This document shows, one piece after another, positions 1 through 5,876 of a stretch of DNA of 6,139 nucleotides (the stretch's first letter is position 1; the number at the start of each line of letters is the position of its first letter). The notes below the pieces were generated by a model. The model had not been told where the DNA came from, did not search any database, and saw only the letters and a program-made list of their open reading frames with translations. A program made the position numbers and the translations under genes. Source of the DNA: Oligoflexaceae bacterium (GTDB taxonomy: Bacteria > Bdellovibrionota_B > Oligoflexia > Oligoflexales > Oligoflexaceae); NCBI GenBank assembly GCA_947474445.1, contig CANJJY010000287.1:1-6139 (forward strand), written 5' to 3'.

Positions 1-1
1 A

Positions 2-1171
2 CTGAGCGTGACCAAGATCACCGATGGGCAGGCTCAGCCTGTCTTTGGTGGTTCTGTCGTCGGTGGTTCCCGATTTCTCCTCAACGAACCGACGCAGAAA
101 ATCGCTGGGCTGCGCATCTCGGTCACTCCCTATGAAAGCAGTCCCAGCTTCAAGACCGGCCTGCATTGCGTTCTGGCCATCTTCAATGCGCGCGTCGAAG
201 CCAAGGACCTCGGTTTTCAGATCACCGTCCCCAAGGCTGTGAATCTGGATGCGCGCGACAAGAAAATGGCTGAATTGATGGCCAAGCCCGAGGTACGCGC
301 CTGGCACTTTCTCTGGCACGGCATCAGAAACGGATGGGGCGATTTTTCGCCTGAAGAAAGAGCCGAGATCAAAAGCAAGCTCGGTTTGGAATGGGGCCGC
401 GATACCGGCGGTTCGGGGGACCCGAAGCAGAAGGGTGAAGAGTTCTTAGCCATGCATCATCAGATGCTCACGGCCCTCAAAGAATATCTTGGAGCAGAGA
501 TGTACGATGCCTGGAGTGAGCCGCCGCAGCCGACGGATCCTGTCTATGGAATCCCTGCCTACGGTGATCCTGCACAAAAAGTTTATGTCGAAGGCCAGTA
601 CAAAACGCTGATGGAATTGCATCGGCAAGCGATCGATCCAGCCTTCATCAAAGAAAAGACGCTGAGTCAGTACGGGCTGTGGCTCGAAGAAAACATCCAC
701 AATCTCATGCATACGACCTGGTCTCATCCCACTCAGTGGTATCCCTCGTATGCTCCGACTCTCCAGGAAATCATGAGTCAACCCAACAAATATCCTGCCT
801 TCAATCATCCAGCTAACAACAGTCTCAGCGGGACCTACACGTCCCACGTGAATCCCTTCTTTTATCGCTTGCACGGTTACATCGATGCGCGTCTGCAAGG
901 CTGGCTCGATGTGCACGGCTTCAAGACGATCAGCCGGCAATGTCCTCGAGATGATAAGTCCTGTTATCAGTGGAAACGCCTCTGGGATGGCCATCTTCCC
1001 GATGCGGTCGCGGCCCTGGTCAAGGGTCACGATCATTCCGTCGACCCCAAAAAGATCGGCGCGCTGTCAGAAGGAGTCTATCGGCAGATCGTTAAGAATA
1101 GTCAGATGATTCCCGATCTGGGAGAGGCCAAGATCACAGAAAAAAGTGAGCAGCAGACCAAGCAGCCCTGA
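2..1171 (+). CDS. Tyrosinase-like type 3 copper protein (PvdP-like), 5'-partial
   Basis: The frame is open to the left edge and no ribosome site is visible before the GTG at position 8, so the true start probably lies outside the window; residues are numbered from that GTG. Seen: a copper-A-like region with His100 and His104 (WHFLWH) and His150/His151 (MHH), then a copper-B-like HxxxH at His231/His235 (HNLMH), then NPFFYRLHGYID with His289, which matches the third copper-B histidine of tyrosinases (DPxFxxHHxxxDxxW in the family). Asn232 directly follows the first copper-B histidine, as in monophenol-oxidising tyrosinases. About 95 residues precede the copper region, which fits the beta-rich N-terminal domain of PvdP, the tyrosinase that matures the pyoverdine chromophore in the Pseudomonas periplasm. 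The C-terminal tail is rich in Lys, Gln and Glu. The likely activity is o-hydroxylation or oxidation of a phenolic side chain or small phenol, but the substrate is unknown. No signal peptide can be judged because the N-terminus is missing. The gene is convergent with the receptor gene, so it is not in the same operon. Confidence 0.72.
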   Translation: MSVTKITDGQAQPVFGGSVVGGSRFLLNEPTQKIAGLRISVTPYESSPSFKTGLHCVLAIFNARVEAKDLGFQITVPKAVNLDARDKKMAELMAKPEVRAWHFLWHGIRNGWGDFSPEERAEIKSKLGLEWGRDTGGSGDPKQKGEEFLAMHHQMLTALKEYLGAEMYDAWSEPPQPTDPVYGIPAYGDPAQKVYVEGQYKTLMELHRQAIDPAFIKEKTLSQYGLWLEENIHNLMHTTWSHPTQWYPSYAPTLQEIMSQPNKYPAFNHPANNSLSGTYTSHVNPFFYRLHGYIDARLQGWLDVHGFKTISRQCPRDDKSCYQWKRLWDGHLPDAVAALVKGHDHSVDPKKIGALSEGVYRQIVKNSQMIPDLGEAKITEKSEQQTKQP

Positions 1172-1173
1172 GC

Positions 1174-1206
1174 AAAAAAAAGTCCCCATCGGAGGTCGAT
1201 GGGGAC
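1174..1206 (-). terminator. Intrinsic terminator of the TonB-dependent receptor gene
   Basis: A perfect 10-bp stem (GTCCCCATCG / CGATGGGGAC, loop GAGGT) spans 1182-1206. Read on the minus strand it is followed almost at once by eight T residues (complement of 1174-1181), a textbook intrinsic terminator 35 bases beyond the receptor stop codon. On the plus strand the same hairpin lies 10 bases after the stop of the copper protein, but what follows it (GTCTTCGTCTTAAT) is only moderately T-rich. It may therefore help stop that transcript too, but less efficiently. Confidence 0.9.
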
Positions 1207-1240
1207 GTCTTCGTCTTAATAAATTCCGATCCAGGAGGTC

Positions 1241-4200
1241 TTAGAACTCATAGATCGCGGCAATCTGCATTCTCCAGATCGATTCCACTGCATCGAGGTT
1301 CTGCAAATTACCTGTATTGAGGCGGCTATAGACATAGCGGCCGCTGGCTGCATCATACTTCACATCGACCACGCGCGTGAGAGTCGACGGTGTTCTCACC
1401 TGGCCCCAGTTCTTATTCATGAGGTTAGGAAGGTTTTTGATGTCGAAAACCAGACGGGCTTTCTTCGTCGCGCTGTACGTGGGAAGTTCTTGGCTGACGC
1501 GGGCATCGACGAGATCAACCCAGTTGCTGGTAAACGCATTTCTAGGGGCAATCTTTCCACGATACTTCTCGAGGCCATTATCCTTCAAAAACTTATCGAA
1601 GGACGCTTGATCGATGCCATCAAGGGTAACATCGCTTCCGTCTCCGCGAGGGACGTAGAAGAGCATGCGGTTCTGCGAGGCAATTTCGCTAGGTTCGCCA
1701 AATAATCCACCGACCTCGTTGCTTTTTCCACCGAAAGTAAAGCTGTAAGGCTGACCCGAACGACGTTCAAAGAAGAGATTGAATGAGGTGTCGAGACCCT
1801 GGAAGTAATCCTTGCTGTAACCAGCCGTCAAAAGAAAGCGATGAGTACGCTCAAAGCTCGAACGGGTGAGGCCCGGATTGTTGGGATCTTTTTCAATGCC
1901 CATCAAACCATAGTTGCTCGAGGCGACGGAACTCGAACCGGGATTCACTTCGAAGATGCGCTGCCAGGCGTAGGAAGTGCCCAGGTTGAAGCCAGACGAG
2001 AAATTTTTGCTGACGGTGACGCTGGCGGTGTGACCATAGCCTTTGTCGGTGTTGGTCAAGAGGATGTCGTATCCGCGATTGGGATTGAAGTCCGTATCCA
2101 ACTTATTAGCGGCATCGGTGTCGTAGAGGTCGCGGCCGTCAGGACCGACAGCTGTCGGCTGATTGTTGGGGATGCTGGCGAGATTGCGACGCAGATCCTT
2201 CCAAAGCAGGCCATAACGAACTTTACTATAGGTATAATCGAAGTCGAGCATGACGTTGTCAGCGAGGAGGGGGATATCGAAGCGATAGTTCGATCCGACC
2301 GAGAATTTCCAGGTCTGAGGAATTTTAAAGTTGGGATCGAGAGCATCGACGTTACCTGCTCCGGCTTCGAGGCGACTTTTCACAGCGTCTGGAATATTCC
2401 GTCCATCAAAGCCATCGGCGGTCTTGGTGACTTCCGTGTCTGTATCGACGCCCGTGTTGGTGTAGGTGTTCGAAATCCAAACGTTGGGAGTACCACCCGC
2501 ATAGAGGCCGACTCCCGAGCGAAAGCTAGCCCGGTCGGTAGCCTTGTAGCTGACGCCGAGGCGCGGGAGGAGAACCTGCTTGCCGCTGACCGTCGACGTG
2601 TTGTCAAAGCCATAGCGATCGACGAAGGTATCGTTGCGAGGGATGGTCTCGCTCGCTTGGTAAAGTTCGCTGCGAAGGCCGTAGCGAGCCGTCCAGCGTG
2701 AATCGATGTGCAGTTCGTCCTGCGCGTAAAGCGAGGTGACGCCGTAGGTGAAATTCGCTGCTGCATCCCGCGGATCGTTAGTAACGGCGTTGGTGTAGGA
2801 AAGTTCGCTCGGGCGCTTGGCAGCAAAGTCGTCGAGACTTGCGTATTTTGCCACACCGTTCGATCCAGGGACGAACAAGTTGAAGATATCCATCTTGTCG
2901 TTCTCAAGACCGCCCGTGAGCTGATGATCGCCGAGCAGGTAATTGAGTTCGCCGCCCATATGGACGCTTTCGTTTTCGAGTTCGTTGGTGTGACGGAATT
3001 TGTCGGGACCAAGGAATATACTGCCCTTGTCGGCGGTGGTGATCTCAGCCGACATGAAGCCATTGCCTTCCAAAGGCGTTTGCTCCGATACGACTTTCTT
3101 CTTGCTCAGTTCCAACTTTGAGGAGAGTTCGCTGCTCCAGTCAGAAAACAATCGCAGCGAAGCGGTGTCGAGCGTGTCGCGCGCTTTGTACCAGTTCGAA
3201 GTCAGAAAGAGACGCGTGTCCGTCGCCAGTCCTGGCTTGATCGAACTGCCGGTCGAGTGCTGGTATTTTGCTTCCAAACGATGGGCATCGCTGATGGTCC
3301 AATCGACTTTAGCGAGCAGCTTGAGGTCGTCTTCGTCTAAAGAGCTGCCCGTCGTCCCCGCATTGAAATCATAGACGTTGGCTGCGATATCTTGAGCGCG
3401 CGCGACGTCGGCGGTCGTGACTGACTTGGCGACGCGCGGTTGTCCGGAGCCAGCAGGCCCGCTGACGTTAGGGGCGGTCGCTTTCAGACCTTCGGCGCTG
3501 ACGAAAAAATGCAGCTTGTCTTCGATGATGGGTCCGCCGAGGGTAAAGCCCAGGCGTTGCTCGGAGAAATCGGATCCCGCTTTCGAGTCCTTTGATTTTT
3601 TGCCAGCTAGCTTCGAGCTGCCGTAGGTGGTCGACACGGTACCTTCGAAATCATTGGTTCCGGACTTGGTCACGATATTGACGTTTCCGCCCAGAAAGCT
3701 GCCGAAGCGAACGTCGAAGGGCGAACGCTCGACCGTGATTTCCGCCACCGACTGGAGGGAAATCGGACTTCTCTTCGTGGGATAGCCGTTGGCGTTAAGA
3801 CCGAAATCATCATCCTGGCGAATGCCATCGATGGTGATGCTGTTGAAGCGATTGTTCGCTCCACCGATGCTCATCGATTGGCCATCGACCACGACGTCAG
3901 GGGAGGTGCGGACGATATCTTTCGGATCACCGCTGGTCGAGGGCGCGTTTCTAATATCTGAGGCCCCGAAGTAAGCCTTCGCCGATACCGGTGCCGAGCG
4001 CGTCCCGACGACCTGAATGACTTCTGTGCCTGTGAGTGTCAAAGTGACTGATTCGTTGCTACCCGCTTTCAGCATCAATCCGGTTTGCTGACCCGGCGTG
4101 AGGCCACTCTTTTTGGCGGTCACGGCGTAAGGCCCACCGACTCTGAGGCCGTTGAAGGCGAACTCGCCCTTGCTGTTACTCACACTGCTCTTCAGCGCCT

Positions 4201-4396
4201 GACTGGCGGCCATGTCAAGCTGGATGGTTGCGCCGTCCACTGGCTCGCCTTTGGAATCGACGACGACACCGCGGAGACTGGCGGTCGTGACCTGGGCGGG
4301 TGATACTGCAGAAAAAGTGAGGCCAATGAAACACATGCACGTCATCAAGAAAAGTTGCGTACGGATGAGCGGACCGAAATCGAGAACTTTTTTCAT
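1241..4396 (-). CDS. Oar-like TonB-dependent outer-membrane receptor with N-terminal carboxypeptidase-regulatory domain
   Basis: A complete 1051-residue protein. The ATG at 4396 is chosen because AAGGA lies 8 bases upstream and the protein then begins with a signal peptide (MKKVLDFG, hydrophobic core to about residue 30, likely cut after SPA at 34). An in-frame ATG at 4468 would add 24 residues but lacks a good ribosome site and would bury the signal. Domains seen: a carboxypeptidase-regulatory-like beta-sandwich at about 38-120 (LRGVVVDSKGEPVDGATIQL); a hydrophobic TonB-box-like stretch EVIQVVGTR at 125-133; a plug at about 145-245 with the typical NRFNSITIDGIRQDD, ITVERSPFDVRFG and GGNVNIVTKSGTN motifs; and a long 22-strand-type barrel ending in the aromatic AAIYEF. 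The length and order match Oar-family receptors, which in Myxococcus affect development and protein export, while related proteins take up large substrates. Energy would come from TonB-ExbBD. No siderophore gene lies next to it, so the substrate cannot be named. The gene appears monocistronic, with its own leader and terminator. Confidence 0.9.
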   Translation of the reverse strand: MKKVLDFGPLIRTQLFLMTCMCFIGLTFSAVSPAQVTTASLRGVVVDSKGEPVDGATIQLDMAASQALKSSVSNSKGEFAFNGLRVGGPYAVTAKKSGLTPGQQTGLMLKAGSNESVTLTLTGTEVIQVVGTRSAPVSAKAYFGASDIRNAPSTSGDPKDIVRTSPDVVVDGQSMSIGGANNRFNSITIDGIRQDDDFGLNANGYPTKRSPISLQSVAEITVERSPFDVRFGSFLGGNVNIVTKSGTNDFEGTVSTTYGSSKLAGKKSKDSKAGSDFSEQRLGFTLGGPIIEDKLHFFVSAEGLKATAPNVSGPAGSGQPRVAKSVTTADVARAQDIAANVYDFNAGTTGSSLDEDDLKLLAKVDWTISDAHRLEAKYQHSTGSSIKPGLATDTRLFLTSNWYKARDTLDTASLRLFSDWSSELSSKLELSKKKVVSEQTPLEGNGFMSAEITTADKGSIFLGPDKFRHTNELENESVHMGGELNYLLGDHQLTGGLENDKMDIFNLFVPGSNGVAKYASLDDFAAKRPSELSYTNAVTNDPRDAAANFTYGVTSLYAQDELHIDSRWTARYGLRSELYQASETIPRNDTFVDRYGFDNTSTVSGKQVLLPRLGVSYKATDRASFRSGVGLYAGGTPNVWISNTYTNTGVDTDTEVTKTADGFDGRNIPDAVKSRLEAGAGNVDALDPNFKIPQTWKFSVGSNYRFDIPLLADNVMLDFDYTYSKVRYGLLWKDLRRNLASIPNNQPTAVGPDGRDLYDTDAANKLDTDFNPNRGYDILLTNTDKGYGHTASVTVSKNFSSGFNLGTSYAWQRIFEVNPGSSSVASSNYGLMGIEKDPNNPGLTRSSFERTHRFLLTAGYSKDYFQGLDTSFNLFFERRSGQPYSFTFGGKSNEVGGLFGEPSEIASQNRMLFYVPRGDGSDVTLDGIDQASFDKFLKDNGLEKYRGKIAPRNAFTSNWVDLVDARVSQELPTYSATKKARLVFDIKNLPNLMNKNWGQVRTPSTLTRVVDVKYDAASGRYVYSRLNTGNLQNLDAVESIWRMQIAAIYEF

Positions 4397-4404
4397 GAAA
4401 GTTG

Positions 4405-4409
4405 TCCTT
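4405..4409 (-). promoter_or_regulatory. Shine-Dalgarno of the receptor gene
   Basis: On the minus strand AAGGA is followed by 8 bases and the ATG at 4396. This site decides the start in favour of 4396 over the longer in-frame ATG at 4468. Confidence 0.8.
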
Positions 4410-4421
4410 GGCTGCGGGACC

Positions 4422-4445
4422 TGAATCCTCAGTGTGCAGGATTCA
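4422..4445. repeat. Perfect 8-bp inverted repeat in the receptor leader
   Basis: TGAATCCT (4422-4429) and AGGATTCA (4438-4445) are perfect reverse complements separated by 8 bases. The element ends 25 bases before the receptor ATG. If transcription begins near 4480, it would lie in the leader RNA as a hairpin just upstream of the Shine-Dalgarno. Alternatively it is a dimer operator. There is no T tract, so it is not a terminator. Confidence 0.6.
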
Positions 4446-4486
4446 ATGAGTAAATTTCGCCGCAACATAGCCGGTCCGTCTTAAAA

Positions 4487-4492
4487 ATCATA
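4487..4492 (-). promoter_or_regulatory. Possible -10 box for the receptor gene
   Basis: On the minus strand TATGAT matches the sigma-70 -10 consensus at five of six bases and is followed by an AT-rich stretch. It would give a leader of roughly 80 bases. No good -35 is seen 16-18 bases upstream, where the sequence is T-rich (CTCTTT). The promoter may therefore be weak, activator-dependent or read by another sigma factor. Confidence 0.3.
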
Positions 4493-4568
4493 GATGAATA
4501 TACGAATAAAAAGAGTCGATAAAGAAAGAGACGAGGGGTTTCTTCGCGCTCACCGAGACACTTATTTT

Positions 4569-4586
4569 ATTGGCCTTTCGACCAAT
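4569..4586. repeat. Short inverted repeat ATTGG-N8-CCAAT
   Basis: Two perfect 5-bp arms (4569-4573 and 4582-4586) are separated by 8 bases near the middle of the divergent region. A run of six T lies shortly downstream on the plus strand (4591-4596), but the stem is too weak for a convincing terminator. It could be a protein binding site; chance is also possible at this length. Confidence 0.3.
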
Positions 4587-4596
4587 CATATTTTTT

Positions 4597-4608
4597 CGCA
4601 AGATTGCG
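4597..4608. promoter_or_regulatory. Operator-like palindrome CGCAA-GA-TTGCG
   Basis: The 12-base element has perfect 5-bp arms around a 2-base centre. Its right arm overlaps the putative -35 box (4604-4609) of the plus-strand gene, a typical place for a repressor or a MarR/TetR-type dimer to bind. The binding protein is unknown and no regulator gene is in the window. Confidence 0.35.
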
Positions 4609-4632
4609 CCTGTCTAGGAGCCCAATTATAAA
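4604..4632 (+). promoter_or_regulatory. Possible sigma-70-like promoter of the small exported protein
   Basis: TTGCGC (4604-4609), a 17-base spacer and TATAAA (4627-4632). The -10 matches consensus at five of six bases, the -35 at only three. The start of transcription would fall near 4639, giving a leader of about 114 bases that contains two potential hairpins. A second TATAAA at 4697-4702 has no fitting -35. Confidence 0.4.
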
Positions 4633-4641
4633 GACAAATAG

Positions 4642-4674
4642 AGAGGCGCGAGAGTGTATGTCGCTAGCGTCTCT
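4642..4674 (+). repeat. Potential leader hairpin AGAGGCGC / GCGTCTCT
   Basis: AGAGGCGC (4642-4649) can pair with GCGTCTCT (4667-4674) over 8 bp with one G-U pair, around a 17-base loop. It lies just after the predicted transcription start of the small exported protein. The evidence is weaker than for the hairpin at 4693-4732. Confidence 0.3.
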
Positions 4675-4692
4675 GCTCGCTTTGTGTTAGTC

Positions 4693-4732
4693 AACGTATA
4701 AAGGTTCGGTAAACCCCGAGCCGCTATACGTT
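4693..4732 (+). promoter_or_regulatory. Extended leader hairpin upstream of the small exported protein
   Basis: AACGTATA (4693-4700) pairs perfectly with TATACGTT (4725-4732). Inside, after a 2x2 internal loop, GGTTCGG (4703-4709) pairs with CCGAGCC (4716-4722) with one G-U pair, leaving the 6-base loop TAAACC. The loop bases AAACC (4711-4715) are complementary to GGTTT at 4742-4746, which includes the GG of the Shine-Dalgarno, so a pseudoknot that blocks translation is possible. The hairpin ends 20 bases before the ATG. It matches no riboswitch that I recognise. Confidence 0.5.
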
Positions 4733-4737
4733 CTGGT

Positions 4738-4743
4738 AAAAGG
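4738..4743 (+). promoter_or_regulatory. Shine-Dalgarno of the small exported protein
   Basis: AAAAGG followed by 9 bases and the ATG at 4753. This supports the ATG rather than the in-frame TTG at 4747, which lies too close to the site. Confidence 0.65.
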
Positions 4744-4752
4744 TTTTTGCTC

Positions 4753-5163
4753 ATGAAGAAAATTATTTCAAAGGCTGCTATGTTCAGTTTTCTAACAGCC
4801 TCTCCTCTTGCTCTGGCGACTCCAGCGTCGGCATCCGATCCTGAAGCCCTGCGCGTTCTCCACGTCATCGATCAAACCTGTGGTGATGCCTGGTGCGAAG
4901 GTCCTTATTCTTTTGTATTTAAGAATGTTCAATTCGATGCGGAAGCGAAAGAAACCAAAGTTTCCTTCCAGATCGGCTTGGAAGTGGAGCCAGACACGAA
5001 CGGCGAGTCGGCTCCTGTCTTGCCGACTTATGATGTGAGTTGCACGATACCAGGATACTCGAGCGCTGAAGAAATCGTGAGATGGCAGTATGTGCTCGAC
5101 GGCAATTTCTACGTCGCCCTCGATGAGTGCATCAAGACCGTGGTTCAATCTCTTTGGGAATGA
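4753..5163 (+). CDS. Small exported protein with four cysteines, function unknown
   Basis: A 136-residue protein that I do not recognise. It begins with a clear Sec signal peptide: MKKIISK, a hydrophobic stretch to about residue 22, then a PASA cleavage site, likely cut after Ala27. The mature part of about 109 residues is acidic and has four cysteines at 43, 48, 97 and 126, an even number that would allow two disulfides in the periplasm or outside the cell. The densest motif is QTCGDAWCEGPYSFVF (residues 41-56), followed by alternating beta-type sequence (VSFQIGLEVEP) and a C-terminal helix-like stretch (FYVALDECIKTVVQSLWE). There are no membrane segments after the signal and no lipobox. ATG 4753 fits both the ribosome site and the signal peptide. 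The gene stands alone, with its own leader upstream and a strong terminator 32 bases after the stop, and is divergent from the receptor gene. A secreted or periplasmic binding or structural protein is possible, but no function can be given. Confidence 0.8.
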   Translation: MKKIISKAAMFSFLTASPLALATPASASDPEALRVLHVIDQTCGDAWCEGPYSFVFKNVQFDAEAKETKVSFQIGLEVEPDTNGESAPVLPTYDVSCTIPGYSSAEEIVRWQYVLDGNFYVALDECIKTVVQSLWE

Positions 5164-5182
5164 TGCCGCGCTCTTGTTAGGC

Positions 5183-5221
5183 AAAAGCTCATGCTGCTCC
5201 TGCTTGCAGGAGCTTTTTTTT
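5183..5221 (+). terminator. Intrinsic terminator after the small exported protein
   Basis: GCTCCTG (5196-5202), loop CTTG, CAGGAGC (5207-5213), then eight T (5214-5221): a strong rho-independent terminator. An alternative outer pairing, AAAAGCTC (5183-5190) with GAGCTTTT (5210-5217), is also perfect and partly exclusive of the first. Read on the minus strand, the region follows the DUF3047-like stop codon and gives a hairpin with only a short T run, so it may act weakly in both directions. Confidence 0.9.
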
Positions 5222-5223
5222 GT

Positions 5224-5874
5224 CTACTCCCAAGTCAAATTCCTCAGTTCAACCTGAAAACTCTGCTTGGTGTTGTCGCCGTCCGACATGAGCCAAAGGC
5301 CCACGACCTGCATTGGTGCTTCGGGCTTAAAGATTGTTTTCTTCCAGCCATCAGCACCAGCTTCAGACGCCAGAGCGCGATTCTCAATGCTGCTCGCATA
5401 GGGACTCTTCCACTCTTGGCCTGGCTTATGCTTGGCTCCGACGGTGAGGTAAACCATGCGATCTGAACCCTGCTTCATCAATTTCTTGACGGCTTTGATC
5501 CAAGCCGGTGCAAAAAAAGGTACAGTCGGTGCGGGGCCTGCTAGAAGAAGGCCAATGCGCAAAATAGCGTCGTCTCCAGCCTTGGTTTCTTCCGCTTCTG
5601 CAGAAGGAACGAGACTCTCTACGCTGCTTTTCCACTCAAAACCTAGCGCATGGAGCGGTCGCGCTGTAGGAAAAGCGAGCACCCATGCCGCTGCCGATTG
5701 CTTTACGTCGATTTTGAGTTGGCCATCTTTCTGCTCATAACTCGTAGCGGGCAGATCACTGAAGGTCAGCTTCTCAAAAGTTTCATGGTCGAGAGGCTTC
5801 CAGGCTCCCGGTTCAGCTGCGGAGAGTTCAGAAGCGCAGATCCACGACAAGGCCAGACAGCAAAAGATTTTCAT
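5224..5874 (-). CDS. DUF3047-like exported protein
   Basis: A 216-residue protein with an N-terminal Sec signal (MKIFCCLALSWICASELSAA, likely cut near Ala20; the cysteines there do not form a lipobox). The mature part has features that recall the DUF3047 family: an early Trp/Phe segment with a Tyr-rich strand (LPATSYEQKDGQLKI, 41-55), a WVLAF...LGFEWKSS block at 64-84, a D-A-x-x-R strand (DDAILRIGLLLAG, 101-113) and a late SDGDNTKQSFQVELRNLTW block (197-215) like the D-x-DNT end of that family. The length is close to the usual 200-240. DUF3047 proteins are presumed periplasmic beta-sandwich proteins with no established function; the family assignment here is from memory of the motifs. GAGGA 6 bases before the ATG gives a good ribosome site. 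The start lies 2 bases after the helicase stop, so the gene is probably the second in an operon. Confidence 0.65.
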   Translation of the reverse strand: MKIFCCLALSWICASELSAAEPGAWKPLDHETFEKLTFSDLPATSYEQKDGQLKIDVKQSAAAWVLAFPTARPLHALGFEWKSSVESLVPSAEAEETKAGDDAILRIGLLLAGPAPTVPFFAPAWIKAVKKLMKQGSDRMVYLTVGAKHKPGQEWKSPYASSIENRALASEAGADGWKKTIFKPEAPMQVVGLWLMSDGDNTKQSFQVELRNLTWE

Positions 5875-5876
5875 CG

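Larger units (their letters stand above)
4397..4752. other. Divergent intergenic region, rich in inverted repeats
   Basis: These 356 bases separate the receptor (minus) from the small exported protein (plus). I find no credible coding sequence: open frames crossing it are low-complexity shadows without ribosome sites. It is AT-rich in the middle (about 4480-4640) and holds several inverted repeats listed separately: 4422-4445, 4569-4586, 4597-4608, 4642-4674 and 4693-4732. No tRNA-like fold or known riboswitch consensus is recognised. Both genes must take their promoters from here. Confidence 0.75.

Noticed and set aside
446..1036. Minus-strand open frame of 196 codons antisense to the tyrosinase-like gene
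   Set aside because: The plus-strand frame carries all the copper-site motifs; the antisense frame has no recognisable motif or start signal.
1841..2701. Long plus-strand open frame of 286 codons antisense to the receptor
   Set aside because: It lies entirely inside the receptor gene on the other strand, has no ribosome site, and its Val/Ala/Glu/Arg-rich composition is what the complement of the receptor codons gives. The receptor frame has clear family motifs throughout.
4422..4445. Fur box in the receptor leader
   Set aside because: The palindrome TGAATCCT-N8-AGGATTCA does not resemble the GATAATGATWATCATTATC-type Fur consensus or its hexamer repeats.
4569..4596. Hairpin plus T run as a possible plus-strand terminator of an upstream RNA
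   Set aside because: The stem has only 5 bp with an 8-base loop and the T run starts several bases later; no gene on the plus strand ends before it.
4693..4746. preQ1-type riboswitch
   Set aside because: A small H-type pseudoknot hiding the ribosome site is similar in idea, but the conserved bases and tail of that class are not seen and the stem here is much longer.
4626..4868. Minus-strand open frame across the intergenic region and the start of the small exported protein
   Set aside because: It overlaps the signal peptide coding region of a well-supported gene and has low-complexity Arg/Ala content and no ribosome site.
4792..5184. Minus-strand open frame of 130 codons opposite the small exported protein
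   Set aside because: The plus-strand gene has a signal peptide, ribosome site and terminator; the opposite frame has none and runs through the terminator region.
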